From positions 1,922,001 to 1,986,000 of the forward strand of contig CP064987.1 in NCBI GenBank assembly GCA_016699835.1: DNA of 64,000 nt, read 5' to 3'. The DNA comes from Phycisphaerales bacterium. Lineage in GTDB: Bacteria > Planctomycetota > Phycisphaerae > Phycisphaerales > UBA1924. Shown here one piece after another: positions 39,244-47,077 of the stretch. A program made the position numbers and the translations under genes. Position 1 is the first letter of the stretch, and every line of letters begins with the position of its first letter. Below the pieces are notes generated by a model. The model was not told where the DNA came from. It searched no databases and saw only the letters and a program-made list of their open reading frames with translations.

Positions 39244-39290
39244 TTCTCCTCTGCCGTCTTCCGCGCACCCTCTGTGTCCTTTGCGTTCGC
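39244..39290. repeat. family-C repeat after the DegT gene
   Basis: TTCTCCTCTGCCGTCTTCCG then CGCACCCTCTGTGTCCTTTG and CGTTCG. Pyrimidine-rich on this strand; it matches the reverse complement of the 32.3 kb copies with a few changes. It sits in the gap between two convergent genes. Confidence 0.55.
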
Positions 39291-39292
39291 AT

Positions 39293-39433
39293 TCACGCCA
39301 TCAGACTGATCGCCCAGAGCACCCCGATAAGGACGAATGCGCCGAGCAGGACATACGCCCAGATGGGAAGCCCACCCTTGCGGGGCTTTGGGTCTTGGGG
39401 CATGGTCGCGCGATGGCTCTGTCGTTTGGTCAT
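39293..39433 (-). CDS. 46-residue single-pass membrane protein
   Basis: A short frame with a polar, basic start (MTKRQSHRATMPQDPKPRKG) and one C-terminal membrane helix (GLPIWAYVLLGAFVLIGVLW). The combination of an ATG, a basic half and a clean hydrophobic half ending just before the stop suggests a real small membrane protein. It lies convergent to the DegT gene and downstream of the SRP RNA gene on the same strand. Function unknown. Confidence 0.5.
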   Translation of the reverse strand: MTKRQSHRATMPQDPKPRKGGLPIWAYVLLGAFVLIGVLWAISLMA

Positions 39434-39606
39434 GACGTGGACAGTCTACCGCGCCGCGACCTTCGTGCAAGCATGGCGTGCCGCGGGGTTCGCGTGCAAC
39501 CACGTCCGACAACGCGCGGGGTGGCGCCGATTGGAACATTGTCGTGGTGGTGGGCGTGCAGAGCCAGATGGAGGTTCGTGCGCCCGTGAGAATGGATGCT
39601 CCTCCC

Positions 39607-39716
39607 GGTCGACGGCCAGGACACCGACGGCACCGGATGACGGCCGCTTATGGCTGCTGCGGTCAAGCCCTGACCAGGTTCACGGGCCACCCGTGCATCG
39701 GGCCCGGCCGTCGACC
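39607..39716 (-). ncRNA. ffs: signal recognition particle RNA, small bacterial type
   Basis: The RNA part of SRP, which with Ffh brings membrane proteins to the translocase. GGTCGACGGCC at the 5' end pairs perfectly with GGCCGTCGACC at the 3' end. The conserved apical region reads CCTGGTCAGG, then GCTTGACCGC, then AGCAGCCATAAGCGG, which matches domain IV (GTCAGG ... AGCAGCC) at all symmetric-loop positions. The tip has TGAC where the usual loop is GGAA; TGAC fits the alternative URRC type. The length of about 110 bases fits the 4.5S class without an Alu domain. The mature ends are set from the outer stem. Confidence 0.88.
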
Positions 39717-39784
39717 AGAAGGAGCAACTCACGGTAGGCTTGGCGGACCCGCCCTCCAAGCCCATCCGTACAGTCTCCCATCAC

Positions 39785-41179
39785 ATGGGCGGCCAATCGG
39801 AAAAAACCAAGGACCAGGCGAGCCAGGGCGATCTCCCGACCAACGCCTCACCCTTTGACGTCGATCGGCGCCAACGCGATGTCCTCATCCGCGTCGTCCG
39901 GGCGACGTTCTTCGTCCTGTTCCTGACCGTCACGCTGCTGTACATCCTGAGCGAGGGGCCGGGCTCGGCGGCGACGACGCTCAACTGGTGGGTGACGCTG
40001 CTGGTCGCCTCCGGGGCCGCCGCCGTGGTCGTCGTCATCGATGTGCTGACGCCCCGCAAAAAGATCTCGACGCTCTTCTCGATCGCGTTGGGCCTGCTCG
40101 GCGCGATGCTCGCCTCGCTCGCGATCGGGTTCATCATCGATCTGGTTATCGAGAGTTGGATCGCCGACGACACGGCCATCAACGCCATCAAGCCGCTGGT
40201 CAATCTTGTGAAGGTGCTCCTGGGTGTGAGCCTGTGCTACCTCAGCGTGGTGACGGTCCTGCAGACCCAGGACGACTTCCGCCTGGTGATTCCGTATGTC
40301 GAGTTCGCCAAGCAGATTCGCGGGCCGAGGCCGTTGGTGCTCGACACGTCGGCGTTGATCGACGCGCGGATCGCCGACATCGCCTCGACGAGTTTCTTGC
40401 AGGCGCCGATGATCGTGCCGAGGGTGGTGATCTCGGAACTCCAGACGCTCGCCGATAGCGCCGACTCGCTCAAGAGGGCCAAGGGGCGTCGCGGGCTGGA
40501 TGTCATCTCCCGCCTCCAAAGGCTCTCCACCGCGTCGCTCTCGGTGGACGACACGGTGTTTCCCAACACCTCGACCGACCAGGCGATTGTGGAACTCTCG
40601 CGATCCATCTCCGGGATGATCGTGACGACGGATCTCGCGCTCGCCCGGGTCGCGGCGATCCAGGGCGTGCTGGTGCTGAACCTCAACGACCTCGGGAACG
40701 CGCTCAAGCCCAACGCGCTGCCGGGTGAGGAACTGGTCGTGAAGTTGCTCCGCACGGGCGAGCAGGCGGGGCAGGCCGTGGGCTTCCTGCCCGATGGCAC
40801 GATGATCGTCGCGGAGAACGCGCGCGAGGCGATCGGGCAGACGGTGCCCCTCGAGGTGGTCTCGTCGCTCCAGACCTCGGCCGGCCGACTCATCTTCGCG
40901 CGGCTCCGGGGTGGCGACTCGTCGCCGACCATCTCCGATCCATCGTCGGGTGATGAGTCAGAAGCATTCACGCGTGATGTCGATGTTGCCGAGGGCTTCG
41001 TCGATCATGGGGCGAGCGTCGGCGAAGTTTCGTCGGACATCGAGGTTGAAGGGTCGGGCGATGACCACATCGAACCTCACGATGGGAGCACGCCGGATAC
41101 GAGATCGGCCCGCTCGCCGCACCCCCCGAAGCCGCCGCGGTCGCTGCGCGCCGGCACGCCTCGAAACCCTCGCCGATAG
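39785..41179 (+). CDS. membrane-anchored PIN-TRAM domain protein
   Basis: A 464-residue protein of the YacL type. Four membrane helices at about residues 28-165 (VVRATFFVLFLTVTLLYIL onward) are followed by a PIN nuclease domain at 180-310. The first acidic residue is in LVLDTSALIDAR, a second in VISELQTLAD, and others in STDQAIVELS and VTTDLALA. A TRAM domain follows (LPGEELVVKLLRTGEQAGQA, VGFLPDGTMIVAENA). PIN-TRAM proteins are predicted RNases. After about residue 385 comes a disordered acidic and then basic tail. The ATG at 39785 was chosen; a TTG at 39740 would add 15 residues. Confidence 0.88.
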   Translation: MGGQSEKTKDQASQGDLPTNASPFDVDRRQRDVLIRVVRATFFVLFLTVTLLYILSEGPGSAATTLNWWVTLLVASGAAAVVVVIDVLTPRKKISTLFSIALGLLGAMLASLAIGFIIDLVIESWIADDTAINAIKPLVNLVKVLLGVSLCYLSVVTVLQTQDDFRLVIPYVEFAKQIRGPRPLVLDTSALIDARIADIASTSFLQAPMIVPRVVISELQTLADSADSLKRAKGRRGLDVISRLQRLSTASLSVDDTVFPNTSTDQAIVELSRSISGMIVTTDLALARVAAIQGVLVLNLNDLGNALKPNALPGEELVVKLLRTGEQAGQAVGFLPDGTMIVAENAREAIGQTVPLEVVSSLQTSAGRLIFARLRGGDSSPTISDPSSGDESEAFTRDVDVAEGFVDHGASVGEVSSDIEVEGSGDDHIEPHDGSTPDTRSARSPHPPKPPRSLRAGTPRNPRR

Positions 41180-41199
41180 TGGCCCAATCCAAAACGCAA

Positions 41200-41230
41200 C
41201 CGGCCGAGCCTCCAGAGGAAGCCCGGCCGG
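41200..41230. terminator. bidirectional terminator hairpin
   Basis: CCGGCCGAGC pairs with GCCCGGCCGG with one mismatch across an 11-base loop, between convergent genes. On the minus strand it is followed shortly by GTTTTGG; no good T-run exists on the plus strand. Confidence 0.45.
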
Positions 41231-41257
41231 GGGGGGTTCAGGTTGCGTGCGTCGCGA

Positions 41258-41590
41258 TCAGGCGGCACGCGGGCCGTCGTCGCGATCGAAGTCGTCGCCC
41301 AGAAGGTTTCGCAGGCCGGCGAGTTGCCGATCCATGCGGTCCAGGGTGGACTCGGCCTGGCGGATGATCTCATCCGTGGAGGCGAAGTCGCCCTCGCCGG
41401 TCAGGCCCTTGGGAGCCCAACGTCCGATCCGGCTGACGCTCTCCGCCGGGAACGGAATCGCGTCGTTGGTCTCGTCGTTGGTGAGGCGCAGTTTGCTACT
41501 CATGATTCCATCAACCTCCCTCTCCGCATACAGGCGGAACGAGAAGGGCATCGGCGGAATCAGGGACCGAGTTTCGTTCGAGAGAACCAT
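41258..41590 (-). CDS. hypothetical protein
   Basis: An unrecognised protein of 110 residues if started at 41590 (GGAG six bases upstream), or 81 if started at the ATG at 41503 (GGAGG ten bases upstream). The first section, SLIPPMPFSFRLYAE, is hydrophobic and aromatic. The second is hydrophilic, ending in a helix TDEIIRQAESTLDRMDRQLA and an acidic tail, DDFDRDDGPRAA. No membrane segment is present. It is 154 bases downstream of plsY on the same strand. Confidence 0.5.
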   Translation of the reverse strand: MVLSNETRSLIPPMPFSFRLYAEREVDGIMSSKLRLTNDETNDAIPFPAESVSRIGRWAPKGLTGEGDFASTDEIIRQAESTLDRMDRQLAGLRNLLGDDFDRDDGPRAA

Positions 41591-41744
41591 GGGATGCTCC
41601 ACGCATTTCCCGGACCGGTGCGATTCGCGCAGATCCTGCGCCTTCACACCAACGTCCGAGATCATGCCGGTGCATCGGCGATCGCCACCCTCGCACTGTG
41701 GTTTGGGGGTCGATTCTGGAGTGTCGATTTTGAGTCCGATAACT

Positions 41745-42449
41745 TCAGGTTGAGGGAGATGTGGCCTTTGCGGGCGGTTTCTGCCCGACCTTCGGCTCAG
41801 TCCCGGTTCGCAAGCGCCGGATGTTGGCCCGGTGCGTCCACACGATGAGCACGGCGAGCAGCACCGCGACACCCACGAACGGGGCAGCCTGGGGATTGGA
41901 TGTCGCGGATGTGGCGAGTCCCAGGGCGGGCGCGGCCCACATCAGATGGATGGCCACGAGCAGGGGGAGGATGCAGGTCGCCGTCATCGCGGCGAGGCTG
42001 ACGTACCGGAAAGTCTTCAGCATGATGAGGAAGACGAGGAGCGCCCCCACGCCGGGGATGGTCAGCGCGGGATAGATCGCGACGATCGCCCCGACGCCGG
42101 TTGCGACGCCCTTGCCGCCTTTGAACTTCAGCCAGGGCGAGAAGACATGTCCCAAGACCGGCGCGACCATGCAGGCGAGCCAGGGGAGCGACTCGCGGGG
42201 TTCGAGGGGGAGGCGACCGGCGGAGTGGGTCGCCAGGCCGGCGACCAGCGTCGGCGCGAAGCCCTTGAGGAAATCAAGGAAGAAGCAGAGGAAGAAGTAT
42301 GGCCTACCGAGCGCGCGGCCAACATTGGTCGCGCCGATGTTCCCGCTTCCGACGCTTCTGATGTCCACGCCTTTGGCGCGAGAGATGAGCAGGCCGAAGG
42401 GAATCGACCCAGAGAGGAAGGCGATCGGGATGAGCAGGAGCCAGATCAA
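41745..42449 (-). CDS. plsY: glycerol-3-phosphate acyltransferase
   Basis: Transfers an acyl group from acyl-phosphate to glycerol 3-phosphate, the first step of phospholipid synthesis, at the inner membrane. The three family motifs are present: SGSIPFGLL, GSGNIGATNVGRALG and GHVFSPWLKFKGGKGVATG. Five to six membrane helices fill 234 residues, slightly longer than usual because of a polar C-terminal tail. Its start overlaps the stop of the alpha-amylase gene by four bases, so the two are translationally coupled, though their functions do not seem related. Confidence 0.95.
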   Translation of the reverse strand: MIWLLLIPIAFLSGSIPFGLLISRAKGVDIRSVGSGNIGATNVGRALGRPYFFLCFFLDFLKGFAPTLVAGLATHSAGRLPLEPRESLPWLACMVAPVLGHVFSPWLKFKGGKGVATGVGAIVAIYPALTIPGVGALLVFLIMLKTFRYVSLAAMTATCILPLLVAIHLMWAAPALGLATSATSNPQAAPFVGVAVLLAVLIVWTHRANIRRLRTGTEPKVGQKPPAKATSPST

Positions 42450-44119
42450 GGCGTGGGCTTGAGGAGATAGACGCGGCGTGGTTCGAGGACGGAGATCGGC
42501 ACGATGGCCTTCGCGGTCGTGAGTGACTGGCCGGTGTGAGGCGTTGAGGTGAGCACATCGATCGACGAGGCGAACCTCGACAGGCGCGCGTCGGGGTCCT
42601 TCAGCACGGCGTCGCGGATCGGTTCGTCACCCAGATTCACGACGACGAGCCGTGACTCGCCTTCGAGTGTCCGCTCAAAGGCGAGGATCCGCGGATCGGT
42701 GACGGAGACAAGGCGTGTGTCTCCCCGGCGCAGCGTCGCGTCGGATAATCGCACGCGGATGAGTTTCTTGTACCAGTTGAGGAGCGACGCGGGATCGCTT
42801 GCTTGTGTCGCGATGTTGCGCGTGGCGTAGTCGGGCTGGGGTGCTTGCCAGAGTTTCGCGATCGTGAATCCGAGGTTCTCCGCGCCGGTCCAGGGCATGG
42901 GCGTTCGGAGACGCTCGTCGGGCTTCTCGCCCGAGAGGCCAATCTCTTCGCCGTAGTAGAGAAACGGCATTCCCGGGCCCAGCAGCATGATCGCGGCGGC
43001 GAGCCGGGCGCCTGTTTCGTCGCCCTTGAGCACGCTCATGACACGGTTCATGTCGTGATTGGTCAGGAAGTTTGAGAACTGGTTGCGCGGGTAACTGCGG
43101 AGGACGCCCTCGAGCGCGCTGCGGAGTTTCGTCGCGTCGCGCGACACGATCGAGTGCAGGGTGGCGTCGGCGAGTTCAAACTCAAAGACCAGGTCGAGTT
43201 CGTCGGGGATGTACTTGGACGCCTCGGCCGTGGGCGACCAGACCTCGCCGATGGTCAGGGAGTCGGCGCGGAGGGATTTGCAGAACGCGTTGTATTCCTT
43301 GAGCCAGGCGTGGGTCTCGGGGGTGTTCTCCTGGATCTGGCCGTCTTCGATGAGGTGGCGGATCGCGTCGAGGCGGACGCCATCGACGTCGTAGTTGTGG
43401 AGCCAGTACCGCGTGATGTCCTCCATCTCCTTGGTGACGTCGGCGTTTCGATAGTTGAGATCGGGCATGCCCTTCCAGAACATGCCGTAGTAGAACCCCT
43501 TGTCGGTGTGGTGCCAGACGGGCTGGTGCCACAGGCCCTTCCAGCCCGGGTCCTCGAACGACCAGATGAACCAGTCGCGTTTGGGTGAGCCTGGATCGCG
43601 TGACTCCTTGAACCAGGGGTGCTCCCACGAGCAGTGATTGACGACGTGGTCGATGACGACGCGGATCCCGCGCGTGTGGCACTTCTGCACGAGTTCCCTG
43701 AAGTCGTCGTTGGTGCCATACTCGCGGTCGATGGTGCGATAGTCGGTGATGTCGTAGCCGTGGTACGAGGGGGACTCCATGATGGGCATGAGCCAGATGA
43801 GATTGATGCCCAGGTCGGTGTCGGTGCTCGGGTCGTTGTCGTTGAGGTAGTCGAGGGAGTCGATGAGCCCGCGGAGGTCGCCGACGCCGTCGTTGGCGAG
43901 CGGGCCGGAGGAGGAGTCCTTGAAAGACCGGACGAAGATCTCGTAGCCGATGGCGTCGTTCCACCAGTGGGACTGGGGAGCCTCGGGTATCGACGCCTTT
44001 CGAGTGGTCGCGGGCGCGTCGATTGAGGCGGGAGATTGGGCGACCACCCGCGCGCAGGACCCGGCCAGGGACGCGACGAGAGCACCAATTGCGAGAATCG
44101 TGCGGGGGCGGGCGCGCAT
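42446..44119 (-). CDS. GH13 alpha-amylase family protein, exported lipoprotein
   Basis: A glycoside hydrolase family 13 enzyme that cuts or rearranges alpha-glucans. The N-terminus is a signal with a lipobox ending in SLAGSC (Cys22), so it is probably anchored in a membrane facing the periplasm or outside. Catalytic regions are DHVVNHC, DGVRLDAI (nucleophile Asp), TIGEVW (acid Glu) and LTNHDMNR (third Asp), in the right order in the TIM barrel at about 55-440. A C-terminal beta-sandwich follows. It resembles oligo-1,6-glucosidase/trehalose-type GH13 enzymes, but the substrate cannot be fixed. The length is 557 residues. Confidence 0.9.
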   Translation of the reverse strand: MRARPRTILAIGALVASLAGSCARVVAQSPASIDAPATTRKASIPEAPQSHWWNDAIGYEIFVRSFKDSSSGPLANDGVGDLRGLIDSLDYLNDNDPSTDTDLGINLIWLMPIMESPSYHGYDITDYRTIDREYGTNDDFRELVQKCHTRGIRVVIDHVVNHCSWEHPWFKESRDPGSPKRDWFIWSFEDPGWKGLWHQPVWHHTDKGFYYGMFWKGMPDLNYRNADVTKEMEDITRYWLHNYDVDGVRLDAIRHLIEDGQIQENTPETHAWLKEYNAFCKSLRADSLTIGEVWSPTAEASKYIPDELDLVFEFELADATLHSIVSRDATKLRSALEGVLRSYPRNQFSNFLTNHDMNRVMSVLKGDETGARLAAAIMLLGPGMPFLYYGEEIGLSGEKPDERLRTPMPWTGAENLGFTIAKLWQAPQPDYATRNIATQASDPASLLNWYKKLIRVRLSDATLRRGDTRLVSVTDPRILAFERTLEGESRLVVVNLGDEPIRDAVLKDPDARLSRFASSIDVLTSTPHTGQSLTTAKAIVPISVLEPRRVYLLKPTP

Positions 44120-44164
44120 GGAGCCTCCTCTCGAGTTCGAGAGTGTAGCGACGCGTACTTTGGT

Positions 44165-44824
44165 CTACGCCTCGAAGCGTTCGCCCAGGGCGTCCAGGAG
44201 AGACTGCCACACCTCGTCGGCGGATCGGCGGGCGTCGATCACCAGGTGCCTGTCCGGAGCCTGCCGCGCCTGCTCAAGATATCCCTCGCGGACCTTGCGG
44301 TGGAACTCTCGGCCGCGCGATTCGATGCGGTCGAGGCCCTTGGTTTCTCGGGTCGAGGAGACGTCGGCGAGCAGGGGCGAGATCCGCCGGGCGGCCGTTT
44401 CTTCGTCGACGTCGAAGATGATGACCAGGTCGGGATAGGCCCCCTGGATCGCGACGTCGGCGACGGCCTTGATCTCCGGGATGGGGATCCCGCCGGCCGA
44501 GCCTTGGTACGCGAGCGTGGAGGAGACGAAGCGGTCGGCCATGACGACCTCGCCGCGTTTGAGGGCGGGCCTGATGCGCTGCTCGACGAGTTGGCTGCGC
44601 GAGGCCATGTAGAGCAGCATCTCGCAGCGCAGGGTCATCTCGTCCTTGGTGTGGAGGAGGATCTGGCGGATGGATTCGCCGATGGGTGTCCCGCCGGGCT
44701 CACGGACCTCGCAGACGGTGAGCCCGCGCTGCTGGAGCAGCGAGATGAGGCGGCGATACTGCGTCGTCTTGCCCGAGCCGTCGGGTCCCTCGAAGGCGAT
44801 GAACCGTCCCGCAAGGCGTCGCAT
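44165..44824 (-). CDS. tmk: thymidylate kinase
   Basis: Phosphorylates dTMP to dTDP, essential for DNA synthesis. Walker A is FEGPDGSGKTTQ, the DR motif is MADRFVSSTLAYQG, and the lid region is in RRISPLLADVSSTRETKGLD. The ATG at 44824 gives 219 residues, the usual length; a GTG at 44848 would add eight. It lies 40 bases upstream of the alpha-amylase gene's end region on the same strand and 47 bases after the vWA gene, so it is likely in one transcript with them. Confidence 0.95.
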   Translation of the reverse strand: MRRLAGRFIAFEGPDGSGKTTQYRRLISLLQQRGLTVCEVREPGGTPIGESIRQILLHTKDEMTLRCEMLLYMASRSQLVEQRIRPALKRGEVVMADRFVSSTLAYQGSAGGIPIPEIKAVADVAIQGAYPDLVIIFDVDEETAARRISPLLADVSSTRETKGLDRIESRGREFHRKVREGYLEQARQAPDRHLVIDARRSADEVWQSLLDALGERFEA

Positions 44825-44871
44825 CCATGGAGCGGAGGGGAGCGTCACGCGACGAGGGTAGGGCGTGCGGC

Positions 44872-45924
44872 CTACTTCGGCCTGCGATTCACGACGCGAT
44901 ACGAGCCTTCGCCGTCGCCATGCTGTTCGGCGATCGCCTGGAGGAGGCCCGTCGGGTCGTCGTCGACGAACTGGATCGCCTTGATGACGACGGGCCGTTG
45001 GCGGGTGGCGAAGTTCCTGGGGTTGAGCGAGTCGAGTTCGCCCAGGGTCTGCTCGTTGCCGGCGCCCCAGTTCGCGTCGCTCCCGGAGCGCTTGATGCTC
45101 TGGGTGAGGATAAGGACGAGGTCGGGCTTGACGCGCAGGGCCTCGCGAAGGCCCGGCAATGGATCGCTGCGTCCGACGAGTTGCACGCGGTTCAGCCACG
45201 ATGCGAGCGAAGCCATCGTGTCGCGCGTCGGGGCGACGAGGCCATGGGTGGGGAAGACGGCGACGGGTTGGTCCGGGCCATGCGAGACGACGACCTGGAA
45301 GGATTGGTCCTCGCCGAGTTGGCGTACGGACTTCTTGAGTTCATCGACGGCAAAGGCGAGCGAGTTGGCCATCGAGCCCGAGGCGTCGAGGACATACACC
45401 ACCTTGCTCGCGGGTGTGGCGTCGCCATCGGCGTAGGACACCGAGGGACGCGGCGGCACGGGCGACGGCGATTCGATGGTCGGCGTCGTGGGCGCGGGTG
45501 CTGTAGCGGGTGCAGAATGAACGGGAGTTTCGGACGTCGGCCGCGCGGGAGGGAGAGCCACGGGCGCGGGAGGGTCGAGTCGAAGCGCTTCCGGCGTGGG
45601 AGTCGGCTCCATCACCGGTTCGGCAACCGGTGCCACAGTTGGTGTCGTGGCGATTTCGGGCTCAATGGCCGGGGGCGGGTCGACGATCGGCTCATTCACG
45701 CTCGGCGGCGCCGGCACGAGCGTGAGGATCGACTCCGGCTCGGGCGTCAGGCCGGCGCTCGAGAGGCCGATCCGATCCGGACGACGCGAGAACGAGGCGA
45801 TGACGACCAGCAGCGCGACGACCGAGAGATGGGCCACGATCGAGGCGACAACGGCCGTCGTGAGCGACTGGCGGTCGCGCTGCTCGGGTGTTCGGGGCCT
45901 CAGGATGCCGGTCGCGAATGGCAT
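44872..45924 (-). CDS. von Willebrand factor A domain protein with TonB-like N-terminus
   Basis: A 350-residue inner-membrane protein. One membrane helix at about 22-44 (TAVVASIVAHLSVVALLVVI) and a proline-rich spacer of about 110 residues recall TonB and other periplasm-spanning anchors. The vWA domain at 170-345 has the metal site DASGSMANS, with DELKKSVRQL following and LVLILTQSIKRSG later. vWA domains bind partner proteins through a metal ion. The spacer contains a palindrome with a GCCAC tail at 45612-45638. The partner is unknown; the DoxX gene is 20 bases upstream on the same strand. Confidence 0.82.
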   Translation of the reverse strand: MPFATGILRPRTPEQRDRQSLTTAVVASIVAHLSVVALLVVIASFSRRPDRIGLSSAGLTPEPESILTLVPAPPSVNEPIVDPPPAIEPEIATTPTVAPVAEPVMEPTPTPEALRLDPPAPVALPPARPTSETPVHSAPATAPAPTTPTIESPSPVPPRPSVSYADGDATPASKVVYVLDASGSMANSLAFAVDELKKSVRQLGEDQSFQVVVSHGPDQPVAVFPTHGLVAPTRDTMASLASWLNRVQLVGRSDPLPGLREALRVKPDLVLILTQSIKRSGSDANWGAGNEQTLGELDSLNPRNFATRQRPVVIKAIQFVDDDPTGLLQAIAEQHGDGEGSYRVVNRRPK

Positions 45925-45944
45925 CGGACAATCGTAGGGATCGC

Positions 45945-46799
45945 CTACTCCTCCTCGTCTTCGTCGTCCTCATCATCATGCTGCGGGGCGCGACGGGCGC
46001 TTCGTGGATGGTGGGCCTCGTCGACGGCGGGCGCGAAAAGGGCCCGATCGATCGACGCCTTTCCGGCGCCCATAAAGAGCAGCGCGAGCGCGATCGAGAA
46101 GAGCGAGAACTGCCAGAAGAGCGTGGCGAATGCGGCCTGTCCGTTGGCAATATCCCACGCGCCGTGGTTGGGGAGGAATCCCAGGGCCGCGTCGCCGCTC
46201 ATCATCGCGGGCCCGATCTGGGTGAGCCACATTGCCGTGCCCATGACGCACGCGAGCGCGAATCCGCTGAGGCGTGTCAGCAGGCCGACGAGGACGAGCG
46301 CCCCGCCGATCGTCTCGGTGAGGGCCGCGGCCCAGGCGCCGTACACCGGCCAGCGCCCTTCCGAAAGGAACCGGGGCCAGAGGCGCGTCACGAGCGGCGT
46401 GGATGTTCCCGCGCCGGCCGTCGGCTCCACGACAGGCGCGTCTGGCGTTTCGTCGTGTGCGGGCGTTGGCACCGTGGTCGAAGGTTCGGGCGCGGTCTCG
46501 GCGCCGGCCTCGGGTGTGGGCGTGTGTGATTCGGCGCTTTGTGCCAGCAGCAGCGTGATGCCATGCACGCGCCGGACCTGACGTTCACCCGGGAACTCCG
46601 CCGCCGTGGGCTCCGGGCCTTGGGGCGTCTCGGTGACGGGGCGCTCGATCACGCCGAGCTGTGCGAGCATGGCGGCCTGCTCACCCTGGACCGGCATCGT
46701 GGGGATGATCTTCCCCAGCCCCGCCCAGAGCATGGTGATCCCCAGGCAGAGCCTCAGGAGGAGCGGCGAGAGCGTGAGCGGCTTGGCGTGGGTGGTCAT
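45945..46799 (-). CDS. DoxX family membrane protein with internal insert
   Basis: A four-helix DoxX-type membrane protein. The first helix is LLLRLCLGITMLWAGLGKII; the rest are WAAALTETIGGALVLVGLL, LACVMGTAMWL and FSLFSIALALLFMGAGKASID. Between the first and second helices lies a non-helical Pro/Thr/Ala-rich stretch of about 100 residues, so the protein is 284 residues against the usual 130-180. The C-terminus is highly acidic (DDEDDEDEEE). DoxX proteins are linked to quinone-related redox work in the membrane, but the reaction here is not visible. Confidence 0.8.
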   Translation of the reverse strand: MTTHAKPLTLSPLLLRLCLGITMLWAGLGKIIPTMPVQGEQAAMLAQLGVIERPVTETPQGPEPTAAEFPGERQVRRVHGITLLLAQSAESHTPTPEAGAETAPEPSTTVPTPAHDETPDAPVVEPTAGAGTSTPLVTRLWPRFLSEGRWPVYGAWAAALTETIGGALVLVGLLTRLSGFALACVMGTAMWLTQIGPAMMSGDAALGFLPNHGAWDIANGQAAFATLFWQFSLFSIALALLFMGAGKASIDRALFAPAVDEAHHPRSARRAPQHDDEDDEDEEE

Positions 46800-46946
46800 G
46801 GGTCATTCCATTGCGGCGTGCGAGAAGAGAGCATCGAAGAACATGGGAGATTCGCTGGAGATTCTTGGTTCGATCGATCGACTCGTTTGGAAGACGTGCG
46901 GCGGCGTTTCGTGGGCATCGTGGTCACCCTCTACGATTCATCCGAC

Positions 46947-47030
46947 GCGGGCGTGGCGGAACTGGCAGACGCGCGGGATTTAGGTTCCCGTGGCCGAAAG
47001 GCCGTGCAGGTTCGATTCCTGTCGCCCGCA
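46947..47030 (+). tRNA. tRNA-Leu (anticodon UAG)
   Basis: The acceptor arm GCGGGCG pairs with CGCCCGC, followed by discriminator A. The anticodon stem CGGGA/TCCCG encloses loop TTTAGGT with anticodon TAG at 46981-46983. A long variable arm (TGGCCGAAAGGCCGT) and the T arm CAGGTTCGATTCCTG are typical of class II tRNA. CCA is not encoded, so it must be added after transcription. It reads leucine CUA and other CUN codons. Confidence 0.96.
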
Positions 47031-47077
47031 TTCCGGCCCGAGTATCGCGATCCCAGAGCCTCTCAGCACAAGGCCCC

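Noticed and set aside
39478..39858. Plus-strand 126-residue open frame over the SRP RNA
   Set aside because: No protein-like pattern; the region is explained by the RNA gene on the other strand.
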